Part shown: piece by piece, positions 17,698-24,945 of the stretch
Numbering within the stretch: position 1 is the stretch's first letter
Layout of the letters: every line of letters begins with the position of its first letter
Assembly (NCBI GenBank): GCA_902614395.1
Contig: CACMKW010000009.1
Location: 1 to 45,660, forward strand
Length of the DNA: 45,660 nucleotides
Source: an uncultured Alphaproteobacteria bacterium
Lineage (GTDB): Bacteria > Pseudomonadota > Alphaproteobacteria > HIMB59 > GCA-002718135
Reading direction: 5' to 3'
Notes under the pieces: generated by a model
What the model was told of the DNA's origin: nothing
The model's database searches: none
The model's input: the letters and a program-made list of their open reading frames with translations, nothing else
Program-made: the position numbers and the translations under genes

Positions 17698-18717
17698 CTA
17701 AATTGTCTTTAAATTATCAATTTTTCTATCCATGATAAAGAACCATAATGGAGGAATTAACGCCATAATTAACATGACAGAATAATTAGCAGGCATTTCA
17801 ATAGCTTTTTCTTCCTGAGATAGAAGAGGGTAAGGCTTGGATGCACTCTGATGATGTTCTGCGTGAAGACCTAAATTAAACGTCGACCAATTAGCAGAGA
17901 TGTGACGACTGTTCCAAGAATGGAGATCTGTAAATCTTTCGTATCTTCCATTTTCTTTTTTTCTCTCCAAACCATAATGCTGGATATAATTTACTAACTC
18001 CAATAAGATTATGGAAACAAAAGAATGAAAGATAATAAAAACTAAACCATTCATACCAGCAATTAAGTATGCAAATACTAAAAATAAAAATTCTAATACA
18101 AAATAATGAATCATTCTGTTTTGAAAACTAAAAATATTTATTCTTTTTCTATCGAGAATATTTTTTTCAATATTCCAAGATGAAATCACACTATTGATTA
18201 CACAGCGAATAAAATAAAAATAAAAATTTTCACCTCTTCTAGCTGTAGCAGGATCTTCTTTAGTAGCTACATTTAAATGATGTCCATATATATGTTCGAT
18301 ACGAAAATGGCCGTAACAACATAAAACTAATAAAAATACTCCTATACCACGCATAAATTTATTTTTTCGATGAATGAGCTCATGTGCAGTTGTAATGCCA
18401 ATAGACCCGCCAGACATACCTACTGCAGCACCCAAAGCAGCAGCAGTTAATAAAGTGATACTAGGGTTAGAGACAACAATTAAACCAAATATAATTAAAA
18501 ATAAAATACAGGGTAGTACTATTAAAATAGAAAAATTGTGAAACACATTTTCTTTTAGTTCAAAATCATCTTTACTTAAGTAAGGTAATACCAGATCAAT
18601 AATTGGCACTAATACAAAAACCCAAATAAATGGAGATATGGACCAGGAAGGATTTATTATTAATCCTAGAGAACTAGAAAATATTAATATTAGCGGCGTT
18701 ATTAAATAAAAAATCAT
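17698..18717 (-). CDS. AlkB-family integral-membrane di-iron hydroxylase (alkane 1-monooxygenase-like)
   Basis: This 339-aa multi-TM protein has the histidine boxes of the membrane di-iron hydroxylases: HELIHR, HIYGHHLNVATKEDPA and GLHAEHHQSASKPYPLL, plus the AlkB-type NYIQHYGLERKKENGRYER and LHSWNSRH. Known AlkB proteins usually have NYIEHYG and a LQRHSDHH box, so Gln and LHAEHH are departures. Expected chemistry is O2-dependent terminal hydroxylation using electrons from rubredoxin; no rubredoxin gene is nearby. The downstream MDR dehydrogenase suggests alcohol oxidation. Natural substrates could be alkanes or other lipophilic chains. Confidence 0.82.
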   Translation of the reverse strand: MIFYLITPLILIFSSSLGLIINPSWSISPFIWVFVLVPIIDLVLPYLSKDDFELKENVFHNFSILIVLPCILFLIIFGLIVVSNPSITLLTAAALGAAVGMSGGSIGITTAHELIHRKNKFMRGIGVFLLVLCCYGHFRIEHIYGHHLNVATKEDPATARRGENFYFYFIRCVINSVISSWNIEKNILDRKRINIFSFQNRMIHYFVLEFLFLVFAYLIAGMNGLVFIIFHSFVSIILLELVNYIQHYGLERKKENGRYERFTDLHSWNSRHISANWSTFNLGLHAEHHQSASKPYPLLSQEEKAIEMPANYSVMLIMALIPPLWFFIMDRKIDNLKTI

Positions 18718-18780
18718 TGAAATAATTATATATTATTTTTTTTTCTAAACTAATACCTAAATTACAATAAGGATAATTTA

Positions 18781-19716
18781 ATGAATAATAATATAAAAGG
18801 TCTCATTTTAATTATTGTCGGGATGTTATTTATCATTACCCAGGACGTTTTAATTAAGTATACTATTTACGATGCTTCTCTAATGCAAATCCTTGTATTT
18901 AGAGGCGGAATGGGTTTTTTATTGTTATGCCTATATTTAATTTATACAAAACAACCAATATTATTCGGAACAGCACACCCTTATATAGCTATTTTTAGAG
19001 GCTCAACTTTCTTCTTTGGCTTTACCTTATTTTTTATTTCGTTAAGCCAAATCACCTTAGCTGAAGCAACAAGTTTATTTTTTGTCAGCCCATTTTTTAT
19101 AACAATTTATTCTTATTTTATTTTGAATATTAAAATTGGGTTAAATAGAATTTTTTCAATTATTGTCGGTTTTTCTGGAACACTTTTAATAATCAAACCA
19201 GAATTTAATGAAATAAATATTTATATGTTATTTCCAATTATTGCCGCTGCCACATATGCATTATCAATGACCTTAGCAAAAAAAACATCAGAAAAAGATA
19301 ATCTATTTCAGCAAACCTTTCACATTTACATAGGTGCTTTTATTGGAGGAAGTATGATTAGTATTTTACTACATAATTCAGATTTAAACTTATCAATTTT
19401 TTCTATTCTAAGTAATTCATGGGTGCTAAATGATGTACAAACAATTGGATTAATACTATTTATTTCTACAACTGGCTGTATTGGAATATTTTGCTTGATT
19501 GCAGCTTACAGAGTTGGCTCACCGTTAGTAAACAGTATAGCAGAGTATGTACATCTTATCTTTGCTATAATTATAGGCATCATAATTTTTTCAGAAATAC
19601 CCGATATAAATTCATTTATTGGAATTTTTCTTATAATTGCAAGTGGTATCTTTGTTGTATTTAGAGAAAATAAACGAGAAGAATTAGTTGTTGCTGAAAC
19701 TACGCTTAGAACTTAA
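18781..19716 (+). CDS. EamA-family (DMT superfamily) transporter
   Basis: This 311-aa protein has ten predicted TM segments in two EamA repeats. The first ends near LVFRGGMGFLLLCLYL and AEATSLFFVSPFFITIYSYF; the second contains AYRVGSPLVNSIAEYVHLIFAIIIG. These proteins move small metabolites or amino acids across the inner membrane, usually outward. It is divergent from the AlkB gene (63-bp gap) and stands alone. It is a distant relative of the tandem pair at 36577-38357. The substrate is unknown. Confidence 0.88.
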   Translation: MNNNIKGLILIIVGMLFIITQDVLIKYTIYDASLMQILVFRGGMGFLLLCLYLIYTKQPILFGTAHPYIAIFRGSTFFFGFTLFFISLSQITLAEATSLFFVSPFFITIYSYFILNIKIGLNRIFSIIVGFSGTLLIIKPEFNEINIYMLFPIIAAATYALSMTLAKKTSEKDNLFQQTFHIYIGAFIGGSMISILLHNSDLNLSIFSILSNSWVLNDVQTIGLILFISTTGCIGIFCLIAAYRVGSPLVNSIAEYVHLIFAIIIGIIIFSEIPDINSFIGIFLIIASGIFVVFRENKREELVVAETTLRT

Positions 19717-19726
19717 GTTAGATAAG

Positions 19727-19767
19727 TGGGGGCAAAACTCCCTCAGTGGAGAGGGCTTTATACCCCA
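19727..19767. terminator. Long GC-rich hairpin between convergent genes
   Basis: TGGGG (from 19727) pairs with CCCCA (19763-19767), AAA with TTT, and inner CCCTC with GAGGG around a 6-nt loop. It sits between the convergent EamA and 89-aa genes. It lacks a T run on either side, so it is either a weak bidirectional terminator or an RNA-end stabiliser. Confidence 0.45.
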
Positions 19768-19797
19768 TAACAATATAGTGTATTATTTGTTTTAAAT

Positions 19798-20067
19798 CTA
19801 CTCGACTAAGAAAACTAATTCTTGGCTGTCTAGATCGACACCTGCATCAGTTCTCAGTTTTGCTAATTCTGGATCTTGCATAGCTTCTTGCATTTTTTCC
19901 ATCGATTCAATCTCTAAAACTTGATAAATTTTCGTTTCATCATCTTTAGGATGGCCATATGCTAAAACTTTTATTCCATATTTTTCTCTATGAGTATCAA
20001 CACTGAGAAAAAGATTTTTCCATTTTTCATAACCTTCTTTTAATCTAACATTCATAATAATTTTCAT
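19798..20067 (-). CDS. Small protein, paralogue of the 22784 gene, probable dimeric alpha/beta-barrel
   Basis: This 89-aa protein is a close paralogue of the protein at 22784-23059: I count 45 identical residues in 89 without gaps, including VLAYGHPKD, ESMEKMQE-type and KLRT-AGVDL. The pattern strand, helix, strand, helix with conserved Tyr/His/Pro suggests a dimeric alpha/beta-barrel protein. The family function is unknown. It is last in a minus-strand run with two NTF2-like genes (gap 22 nt). The conserved His in YGHPKD is the only obvious candidate for an active or binding residue. Confidence 0.75.
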   Translation of the reverse strand: MKIIMNVRLKEGYEKWKNLFLSVDTHREKYGIKVLAYGHPKDDETKIYQVLEIESMEKMQEAMQDPELAKLRTDAGVDLDSQELVFLVE

Positions 20068-20089
20068 AAGAATTCCTAATATTTAATGT

Positions 20090-20434
20090 TTATATTCCAT
20101 CTCCATTTGCTGAAATCATTTTAATTGCTTTACCTTTTTCAAATAAAACTGAAACGATTAATCCTCTTTTAGTATTATCTGTTGGAGCAATTGTTTGTAA
20201 TGATGCAACTAGTATTTCATCAGTACTATAAAAAATTTTCCAATCAGGAGGTGATTTAATTTGTGCAAGTGTATTTAATGTTTCTTCTTTGTTTTCATAA
20301 ATTTTATCATTAATCCTTGCTTTTGTAATAGTTTCCCAAATAAAATCATCTGCTAATAGAGAAGAAAGTGTTTCATCATTTGTTTCACCAGTGTAATTAA
20401 AAAATACTTCAGCAAATTTTTCTCCTAAATTCAT
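20090..20434 (-). CDS. NTF2/SnoaL-like small protein
   Basis: This 114-aa protein has an N-terminal helix pair (FAEVFFNYTGETNDETLSSL), the conserved LLADDFIWETIT strand typical of SnoaL-like cone folds, and later strands DEILVASLQTIAP and RGLIVSVLFEKGKAIKM. The family includes isomerases and ligand binders; no specific function can be assigned. It looks paralogous to the next gene upstream (20464), sharing the EETL, DEILV and MVSL/IVSV-type segments. A strong AAGGAG site is present, identical over 20 bases, into codon 3, with that of the 13000-13257 gene. Confidence 0.72.
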   Translation of the reverse strand: MNLGEKFAEVFFNYTGETNDETLSSLLADDFIWETITKARINDKIYENKEETLNTLAQIKSPPDWKIFYSTDEILVASLQTIAPTDNTKRGLIVSVLFEKGKAIKMISANGDGI

Positions 20435-20463
20435 AATTATCTCCTTATAAAATTAAAATTTAT

Positions 20464-20784
20464 TCACATTTCTGTGGCACCAGTCTCAGTTCTCCATATT
20501 AATCCATCTTTTTTTAATGAAACCATCATTAATGCCTCTTTATCTCCAGATGCATAGGTATTAAAACGATGTGTAACTAAAATTTCATCATTTTCATAAA
20601 TACAACGAACTTTATCTTCAGTAATATTATTAAACATTTCTAATGTTTGTTCTTCACTTCCTTCACTTTTTTTAAAAACTTTATTTTGCTTATGGCTAAT
20701 AAATTCATGATCTTCATGGAAAAGAGCTCTGTGAGCTTTTGCATCTTTTTCTTCAAATGCTTTTTGTAATTTTTCAAATAACAT
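20464..20784 (-). CDS. NTF2/SnoaL-like small protein
   Basis: This 106-aa protein opens with LQKAFEEKDAKAHRALFHEDHEFISHKQNK, a helix plus the first NTF2-type strand, and ends LKKDGLIWRTETGATEM. The His/Asp-rich HEDHEFISH could line the cone-shaped pocket. The specific function is unknown. It is first in the minus-strand trio 20464, 20090, 19798 and has a strong AAAAGGAG site. It is divergent from the GYD gene across a 234-bp AT-rich gap. Confidence 0.72.
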   Translation of the reverse strand: MLFEKLQKAFEEKDAKAHRALFHEDHEFISHKQNKVFKKSEGSEEQTLEMFNNITEDKVRCIYENDEILVTHRFNTYASGDKEALMMVSLKKDGLIWRTETGATEM

Positions 20785-21018
20785 AAATCTCCTTTTGCTT
20801 TTTAAAACCTAAGATTAAAACTTTACAATTTTATGAATATTCTATTATTGAATAATAATTAAGTTAAGTAAAAATAATATTATTAATAAAAAATAATAAA
20901 TATTGACGAATAGTTATTCAAACCTTTTAGGTTTATTAATAAAAAGATTGTTGATCTTCATAAATTTTTAATAAAAATTCTATCATAATTTATAATTAAA
21001 TTGAAAGGAGGATATTAA
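20785..21018. promoter_or_regulatory. Divergent intergenic region between small-protein genes
   Basis: This 234-bp AT-rich gap must hold promoters for the minus-strand NTF2-like trio and the plus-strand GYD gene. It contains short inverted repeats, GAATA-GT-TATTC (from about 20908) and AAACCT-TTT-AGGTTT, near a -35-like TTGACG. I could not pick a convincing -10, so promoter positions stay open. No coding frame with a plausible start is seen in it. Confidence 0.35.
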
Positions 21019-21336
21019 ATGTCAATTTTTATATCACTTGGCATCTATTCACAAAAAGGTGCAGATGGCATCATTAATGGAGACTCTGATAGAAAAGCAG
21101 CTATGGAAAAAATGGTCAGCAGTGTTGGGGGTAAATTAATTGATTATCATATAACAAGAGGCCAGTATGATTTTGTTATGATTACTGAGGCAGAGTCGTT
21201 TGAAAGTATGGCTGCATGTGCTTTAAAAGCAAAAGCAGCAGGTACTCTTACAGAAGCAGTAACTTTAGAGTCTGTTGATTTAAACAAAGTAAGAGAGATG
21301 GGAAATAAAGTAGATTTTTCTCCTCCTACTTCTTAA
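21019..21336 (+). CDS. GYD domain-containing protein
   Basis: This 105-aa protein is a GYD-family small alpha/beta protein: ISLGIYSQKGADGIINGDSD at the start, the GGKLIDYHITRGQYDFVMIT core in which the GxYD motif sits, and a C-terminal AGTLTEAVTLESVDLNKV. GYD proteins have a ferredoxin-like fold and no settled biochemical role. It has an excellent GGAGG site and a strong terminator directly downstream, so it is a single-gene, probably well-expressed unit within the small-protein island. Confidence 0.88.
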   Translation: MSIFISLGIYSQKGADGIINGDSDRKAAMEKMVSSVGGKLIDYHITRGQYDFVMITEAESFESMAACALKAKAAGTLTEAVTLESVDLNKVREMGNKVDFSPPTS

Positions 21337-21341
21337 TTAAC

Positions 21342-21370
21342 AAAGCACTCTTTTTTTTCTAGAGTGCTTT
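21342..21370. terminator. Intrinsic terminator after the GYD gene
   Basis: AAAGCACTCT (21342-21351) and AGAGTGCTTT (21361-21370) form a perfect 10-bp stem around a 9-nt T-rich loop. The stem ends in Ts on the plus strand and can also serve the convergent lyase-like gene whose stop is at 21387. Confidence 0.85.
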
Positions 21371-21386
21371 TATTAAAATACAAACT

Positions 21387-22388
21387 TTAGAACGGTATAT
21401 TTTTCTGAGGCCACCCAGAATTTCTACATTTCGTATCTTTATTAGGTGCTGTTTCACATAAGATTATAGCATGAGCAAAATGTGCTTGAGAATTATTCGA
21501 TAACTGATCTGTCAGTTCATCACATCCAGACCAAAGGTCATCACATTTATTAGATTTTCCAACATTTGCATATTTTACTTTAAGATCTGGAATATCTATA
21601 TTTTCTGATGTAGCATCATCCATATAATTTCGATAAGGGCCAAACTTCATACGTATTTTATCTGCGCCTGCTAAAGTTTGACCATAGTAACTTGATACTA
21701 GTTTCCCATCAATCCATAAATGCAAGAAGCCATCATCTGCCCATTTAGCATTTATTATTAAATTAACCCACTTACCTTTTAAGGAAATTTCATTTTGATT
21801 AAGATCAAGTGAAAAGGTATTATAATAATTCTGCCGACCAGTTTCATTATTATCTGTAAAAAATTTATCTGAATTAAATGTCCATGAAAACCTATTATTT
21901 GAATAATTAAAAGTTGGGCCTACTCCTACTTCTGATTTACCTTTAATAGGTTTAAAATCAAAAATACTTAGATTATGTTTTTTGCTAAAATATGTTCCAT
22001 CTAAAAAATATTCTACGCGGTACCATTTAGTTTGGTTTTTTTTAGCAACTTTTTTAAGTGGTTCCATTATCTGAAAACGTTGAGCGTGCCCAGGATTACC
22101 CCATCTTTCCCAATCCAACTTATGACCTTCATCTGAATATTTAACATTAAATTCTACACCTTTTTCTTTGACACCAAATCTATCTTCAAATTCATCAAAA
22201 AAACTAACTAGCCCCTTTTTTTCTTTGATATTTCTTATTGTGAAAACCATATTACCTTCTAATTCACCTCTTAAAACATATTGATCATAATTTTTCTTTT
22301 CTTTTTTTTTCATTTTATCTTCGAATTTATTTCCAAAAGACAAAGATGGGATAGATACAATTAGTAAAAAAATTAGAATATATTTCAT
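21387..22388 (-). CDS. Secreted LamG/polysaccharide-lyase-like (heparin lyase I fold) protein
   Basis: This 333-aa protein begins with a signal peptide (MKYILIFLLIVSIPSLSFG). The mid-region pattern RVEYFLDGTYFSKKHNLSIF, GKWVNLIINAKWADDGFLHL, WIDGKLVSSYYGQTL and RMKFGPYRNYMDD is typical of jelly-roll proteins of the heparin-lyase-like polysaccharide lyase group. The C-terminal extension has five cysteines (CDDLWSGCDELTD and later CETAPNKDTKCRN). Whether it cleaves glycan is unproven. Its start overlaps the 129-aa ABM-like gene by 4 bp, making an odd but clear operon link between a secreted protein and cytosolic small proteins. Confidence 0.72.
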   Translation of the reverse strand: MKYILIFLLIVSIPSLSFGNKFEDKMKKKEKKNYDQYVLRGELEGNMVFTIRNIKEKKGLVSFFDEFEDRFGVKEKGVEFNVKYSDEGHKLDWERWGNPGHAQRFQIMEPLKKVAKKNQTKWYRVEYFLDGTYFSKKHNLSIFDFKPIKGKSEVGVGPTFNYSNNRFSWTFNSDKFFTDNNETGRQNYYNTFSLDLNQNEISLKGKWVNLIINAKWADDGFLHLWIDGKLVSSYYGQTLAGADKIRMKFGPYRNYMDDATSENIDIPDLKVKYANVGKSNKCDDLWSGCDELTDQLSNNSQAHFAHAIILCETAPNKDTKCRNSGWPQKNIPF

Positions 22389-22774
22389 GAGAATTTTTCC
22401 TTTCTAATATAGCCAACTTTAGTTGTTTTAAAGTGCTTGAAGGGAACATTAAGATCTTCAATTGCTTTAATAGTCTCATCTGTAATATTACCGTAAACTT
22501 CTATTTCAAATTTATCTGCTATTGCTTGATGTTTTTCTACATAAGCTACAACAGGAGGATTATTAATGTGGTGAACCATTGCTTCACTGGTACGATAAAC
22601 TTCACTCCAGGTAAATTCTAGGGGATCTGTTGGATCTTGATCAAAAGTATGGATCAGCATATCTGGTTCTGATGAATTAACGGCGTCATCAGCTTCTTTT
22701 GCTATCTTGAGATACTCTTCAACCTTACCTTCTTTTACACGTATTCTTGCTATTAAAATAAAAGGATTAGACAT
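22385..22774 (-). CDS. Antibiotic-biosynthesis-monooxygenase-like (ABM) domain protein
   Basis: This 129-aa protein starts PFILIARIRVKEGKVEEYLK, then ALIHTF-like MLIHTFDQDPTDPLEFTWSE and VYRTSEAMVHHINNPPVVAY, the common pattern of putative quinol monooxygenases with a dimeric alpha/beta-barrel fold. Such proteins oxidise quinols or simply bind small ligands; no metal or flavin is expected. It lies 9 nt downstream of the 91-aa gene and overlaps the lyase-like gene by 4 bp. A C-terminal extension of about 30 residues (from NITDETIKAIEDL) is longer than in the minimal family. Confidence 0.8.
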   Translation of the reverse strand: MSNPFILIARIRVKEGKVEEYLKIAKEADDAVNSSEPDMLIHTFDQDPTDPLEFTWSEVYRTSEAMVHHINNPPVVAYVEKHQAIADKFEIEVYGNITDETIKAIEDLNVPFKHFKTTKVGYIRKEKFS

Positions 22775-22783
22775 ATATTAATA

Positions 22784-23059
22784 TTAATTTCCACCTTCTA
22801 ACATAATGAATGTTTGAGTTTCAAGATCTACTCCTGCTTCTGTTCTTAATTTTACCATTGAAGGTAAATTGAGCATTTCTTGCATTCGCTCCATAGATTC
22901 AACCTGAAGAACTGTATAAATTTCATCTTTATTATCTTTGGGATGTCCATAAGCTAATACAGTAACCCCATATTCTTGTCTTAAACTATTGTTTTCATCA
23001 AACGCTTGTTTCCAATGCTCATAACCTTTAGTTATTTTTGCATGTGATATGATTTTCAT
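22784..23059 (-). CDS. Small protein, paralogue of the 19798 gene, probable dimeric alpha/beta-barrel
   Basis: This 91-aa protein is about half identical to the 19798-20067 protein along its whole length, with the shared blocks VLAYGHPKD, VESMERMQE and KLRTEAGVDLETQ. It is preceded by AAAGGAG and followed 9 nt later by the ABM-like gene. The specific function is unknown. Two copies in one island, each next to an NTF2/SnoaL-like gene, imply duplication of a small-protein module rather than chance. Confidence 0.75.
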   Translation of the reverse strand: MKIISHAKITKGYEHWKQAFDENNSLRQEYGVTVLAYGHPKDNKDEIYTVLQVESMERMQEMLNLPSMVKLRTEAGVDLETQTFIMLEGGN

Positions 23060-23104
23060 AATTAAACTCCTTTCTTAAATTTAAAATTTGTATTCTTTTA
23101 AAAA

Positions 23105-23133
23105 CATTTGAGGGGAGTTAATCCCCTCTAATG
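23105..23133 (-). terminator. Intrinsic terminator after the SnoaL-like gene
   Basis: GAGGGGA (23110-23116) and TCCCCTC (23122-23128) form a perfect 7-bp stem with a 5-nt loop, extended by CATT/AATG beyond one mismatch. On the minus strand it is followed by TTTTT. It lies 16 bp past the stop of the gene at 23149 and before the start of the 91-aa gene. Confidence 0.8.
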
Positions 23134-23148
23134 AAATTTTTATAAAAT

Positions 23149-23517
23149 CTATTTTTTCATTGCATTAAACATACTTAAAGTATCATCATAAGCGATAAAC
23201 TTTGACAACTTATCATCTTTTACTTCCATATAGTGTCCAAAAATTGTATCCATGCCTTCAGCAGTTGCTTTTGCATTTACAAAAACTTTATCACCTTCGC
23301 TGATCATTGATTCTATCGTAACTTTAAAATTGGTCCAGAGCTCAGGAGTTTTCATTAATTGTTTTTGAAAACCCTCTTTATTATGAGTTCCAGAAAATGG
23401 ATGCTTATCACCTGGATATACCCAAATAAAATCATCGTGTACTATATTCATAAAACCTTCCATGTCACCTTTTCCAAAGAGATCGTAACATTGTTCTACT
23501 AATGCTTTTGAGTCCAT
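23149..23517 (-). CDS. SnoaL/NTF2-like protein
   Basis: This 122-aa protein is a clear SnoaL-type NTF2-like fold: LVEQCYDLFGKGDMEGFMNI, VHDDFIWVYPGDKHPFSGTH and NKEGFQKQL, followed by strands ending VKDDKLSKFIAYDDTL. Such proteins bind or isomerise small hydrophobic ligands in a conical pocket. The HDDF and YPGDKHPFSG residues shape the usual pocket rim. It has its own terminator, so it is transcribed as a single gene and divergently from the secreted protein operon at 23694. Confidence 0.85.
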   Translation of the reverse strand: MDSKALVEQCYDLFGKGDMEGFMNIVHDDFIWVYPGDKHPFSGTHNKEGFQKQLMKTPELWTNFKVTIESMISEGDKVFVNAKATAEGMDTIFGHYMEVKDDKLSKFIAYDDTLSMFNAMKK

Positions 23518-23587
23518 AATTTTTCCTTTCTTTTACAAAAACTTTAACACCTTTTTTGTTACATATTTTTTACTGTTAGATTAATGC

Positions 23588-23615
23588 TTTGAAAGCAATA
23601 TAGCCATGATATAAT
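23588..23615 (+). promoter_or_regulatory. Putative sigma70 promoter with extended -10 for the 23694 operon
   Basis: TGATATAAT (extended -10, TATAAT at 23610-23615) lies 16 nt after a -35-like TTTGAA (23588-23593). It would give a leader of about 70 nt for the secreted protein gene. It is the best promoter match I found in the window by eye. Confidence 0.5.
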
Positions 23616-23693
23616 TCTATAACAAAGTTTTTTTACAATAATGTATTTCTAATAATTAAATTTATCAAACTATAGAAACAAAAGAGGGATAAT

Positions 23694-24176
23694 ATGAAAA
23701 ATAAATTATTAATAATTTTTACATCTTCCATTTTTTTAATATTTGGTTCAGCATTTGCTGGTGAAAAATATGAATTTACTGGAACCGCATATAATACAAG
23801 TGGCTTTGAAGCACCGATAGTAACAGCTAGTGAAGCTCAAATTTGGAACTGGAGCAATGATTCTTTTTGGATTTACGATGATGCTCCAGAAGGATGGCCT
23901 AAAGAAGTAATGGCAGACTGTAAGGGTAAAGGTATTGCAAATAAAGATGGCATACCTCTAGCAGGATTTTTTATGTGTACAGTTCATGATACTGATGGAG
24001 ATCTTTTTCTAACAAGTGGAAATTGGGAACCCGCTAAAGGTGGAGGCGATTGGACATTTATTTCAGGAACAGGTAAGTTTGAAGGAGTGACTGGTGGAGG
24101 TAGCTATTTAAATGGTGTTCAATTTATGGGTGGCGATACCTTAAACTTTGTTACGTCAATAGAAATGCCAAACTAA
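23694..24176 (+). CDS. Secreted small beta-barrel-like protein (allene-oxide-cyclase/lipocalin-like appearance)
   Basis: This 160-aa protein has a signal peptide ending SAFA before GEKYEFTG. The mature part is rich in Gly, Trp and Asp, and contains GTGKFEGVTGGGSYLNG, a motif common in AOC-barrel-like and calycin-like proteins, plus SGNWEPAKGGGDWTF. Two cysteines (in MADCKGKG and FFMCTVHD) could form a periplasmic disulphide. The function is unknown; it may bind a small lipophilic ligand. It heads a plus-strand trio with the ABM-like genes at 24197 and 24534, with a 20-nt gap. Confidence 0.75.
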   Translation: MKNKLLIIFTSSIFLIFGSAFAGEKYEFTGTAYNTSGFEAPIVTASEAQIWNWSNDSFWIYDDAPEGWPKEVMADCKGKGIANKDGIPLAGFFMCTVHDTDGDLFLTSGNWEPAKGGGDWTFISGTGKFEGVTGGGSYLNGVQFMGGDTLNFVTSIEMPN

Positions 24177-24196
24177 ATTATTTAGAAAGGAGAAAT

Positions 24197-24499
24197 ATGG
24201 TTAGAATACAATGGATTATGAAACCTTTCCCTGGTCAAAACGATCAGGCAATGGAAAATGTTAAAAAATTTGCAAAGTTATGGAAAGATCAAGGTGCTAA
24301 CAAATGCACAATAGCAATTATGTCTGGAAATATGTGGGGTCATATTTCTTTTAATTGTAATTTTGATAATTTTGAACATTTAGGCAAAACGAGAGACTTA
24401 GTTAGAAGTCATTCAGACTTAAAACTTATGATTAATGATGGAAGTAAGCTAGGTGAAATAGTTCAAGAAAACAGCTACAGTATAGTTGAAAATTACTAA
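24197..24499 (+). CDS. Small ABM-like protein
   Basis: This 100-aa protein (MVRIQWIMKPFPGQNDQAME, then helix VKKFAKLWKDQGANKCTIAI and strand NMWGHISFNCNFDNFEHLGK) has the beta-alpha-beta order of the dimeric alpha/beta-barrel proteins. The exact family is not recognised. It has a strong AAAGGAG site 20 nt after the secreted protein stop and is followed 34 nt later by another ABM-like gene. A cytosolic location is expected because there is no leader. Confidence 0.72.
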   Translation: MVRIQWIMKPFPGQNDQAMENVKKFAKLWKDQGANKCTIAIMSGNMWGHISFNCNFDNFEHLGKTRDLVRSHSDLKLMINDGSKLGEIVQENSYSIVENY

Positions 24500-24533
24500 A
24501 ACTTTAAATAAAAAATTATAAAGGAGTTATAAA

Positions 24534-24845
24534 ATGTCATTAATGGTTTGGATCAAAGTTCATATTAAAGAAGGTAAAATGGATGAATATATAAATTTAC
24601 ATAACTTACCAAATGGAAGAGCTTACACTTTATCGCAAGAAGGGTGCAAAAGTATTATTAGATCCATAGATACAGAAAATAAAAATGTTTTACTTTTAAC
24701 CGAGGAATGGAGTAGTATGGATGATTGGGATAAATATATAGCTAAAAGAGAAAGTGGTGAAGAAGACGATAATTTTTTAAAGAAGATAGAAAATCTTCTT
24801 ACCGACAAAGGTCTCGAAATCACTTTTTCAGAAATAACTAAATAA
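24534..24845 (+). CDS. ABM-domain (putative quinol monooxygenase-like) protein
   Basis: This 103-aa protein reads MVWIKVHIKEGKMDEYINLH, then GCKSIIRSIDTENKNVLLLT and EEWSSMDDWDKYIAKRESGE, the usual ABM-domain order (strand, helix, strand, EEW-type motif with a helix). The EEWSS motif is a hallmark of this family. It has an AAGGAG site. It is the third gene of the 23694 operon. Substrate or ligand is unknown. Confidence 0.8.
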   Translation: MSLMVWIKVHIKEGKMDEYINLHNLPNGRAYTLSQEGCKSIIRSIDTENKNVLLLTEEWSSMDDWDKYIAKRESGEEDDNFLKKIENLLTDKGLEITFSEITK

Positions 24846-24945
24846 AATGGCAATCCCTATAAAGTTAAACTGCCAAAAAATGACCCTGGTGGAGAACACG
24901 ACTAATTCTTTTAGATAACTACCAAACTTATTGTGACGAAAATTA

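Noticed and set aside
19727..19767. A small RNA or tRNA-like structure in the 19.7 kb hairpin
   Set aside because: It is a single extended hairpin without cloverleaf arms, promoter or T run; a terminator or RNA-end role is simpler.
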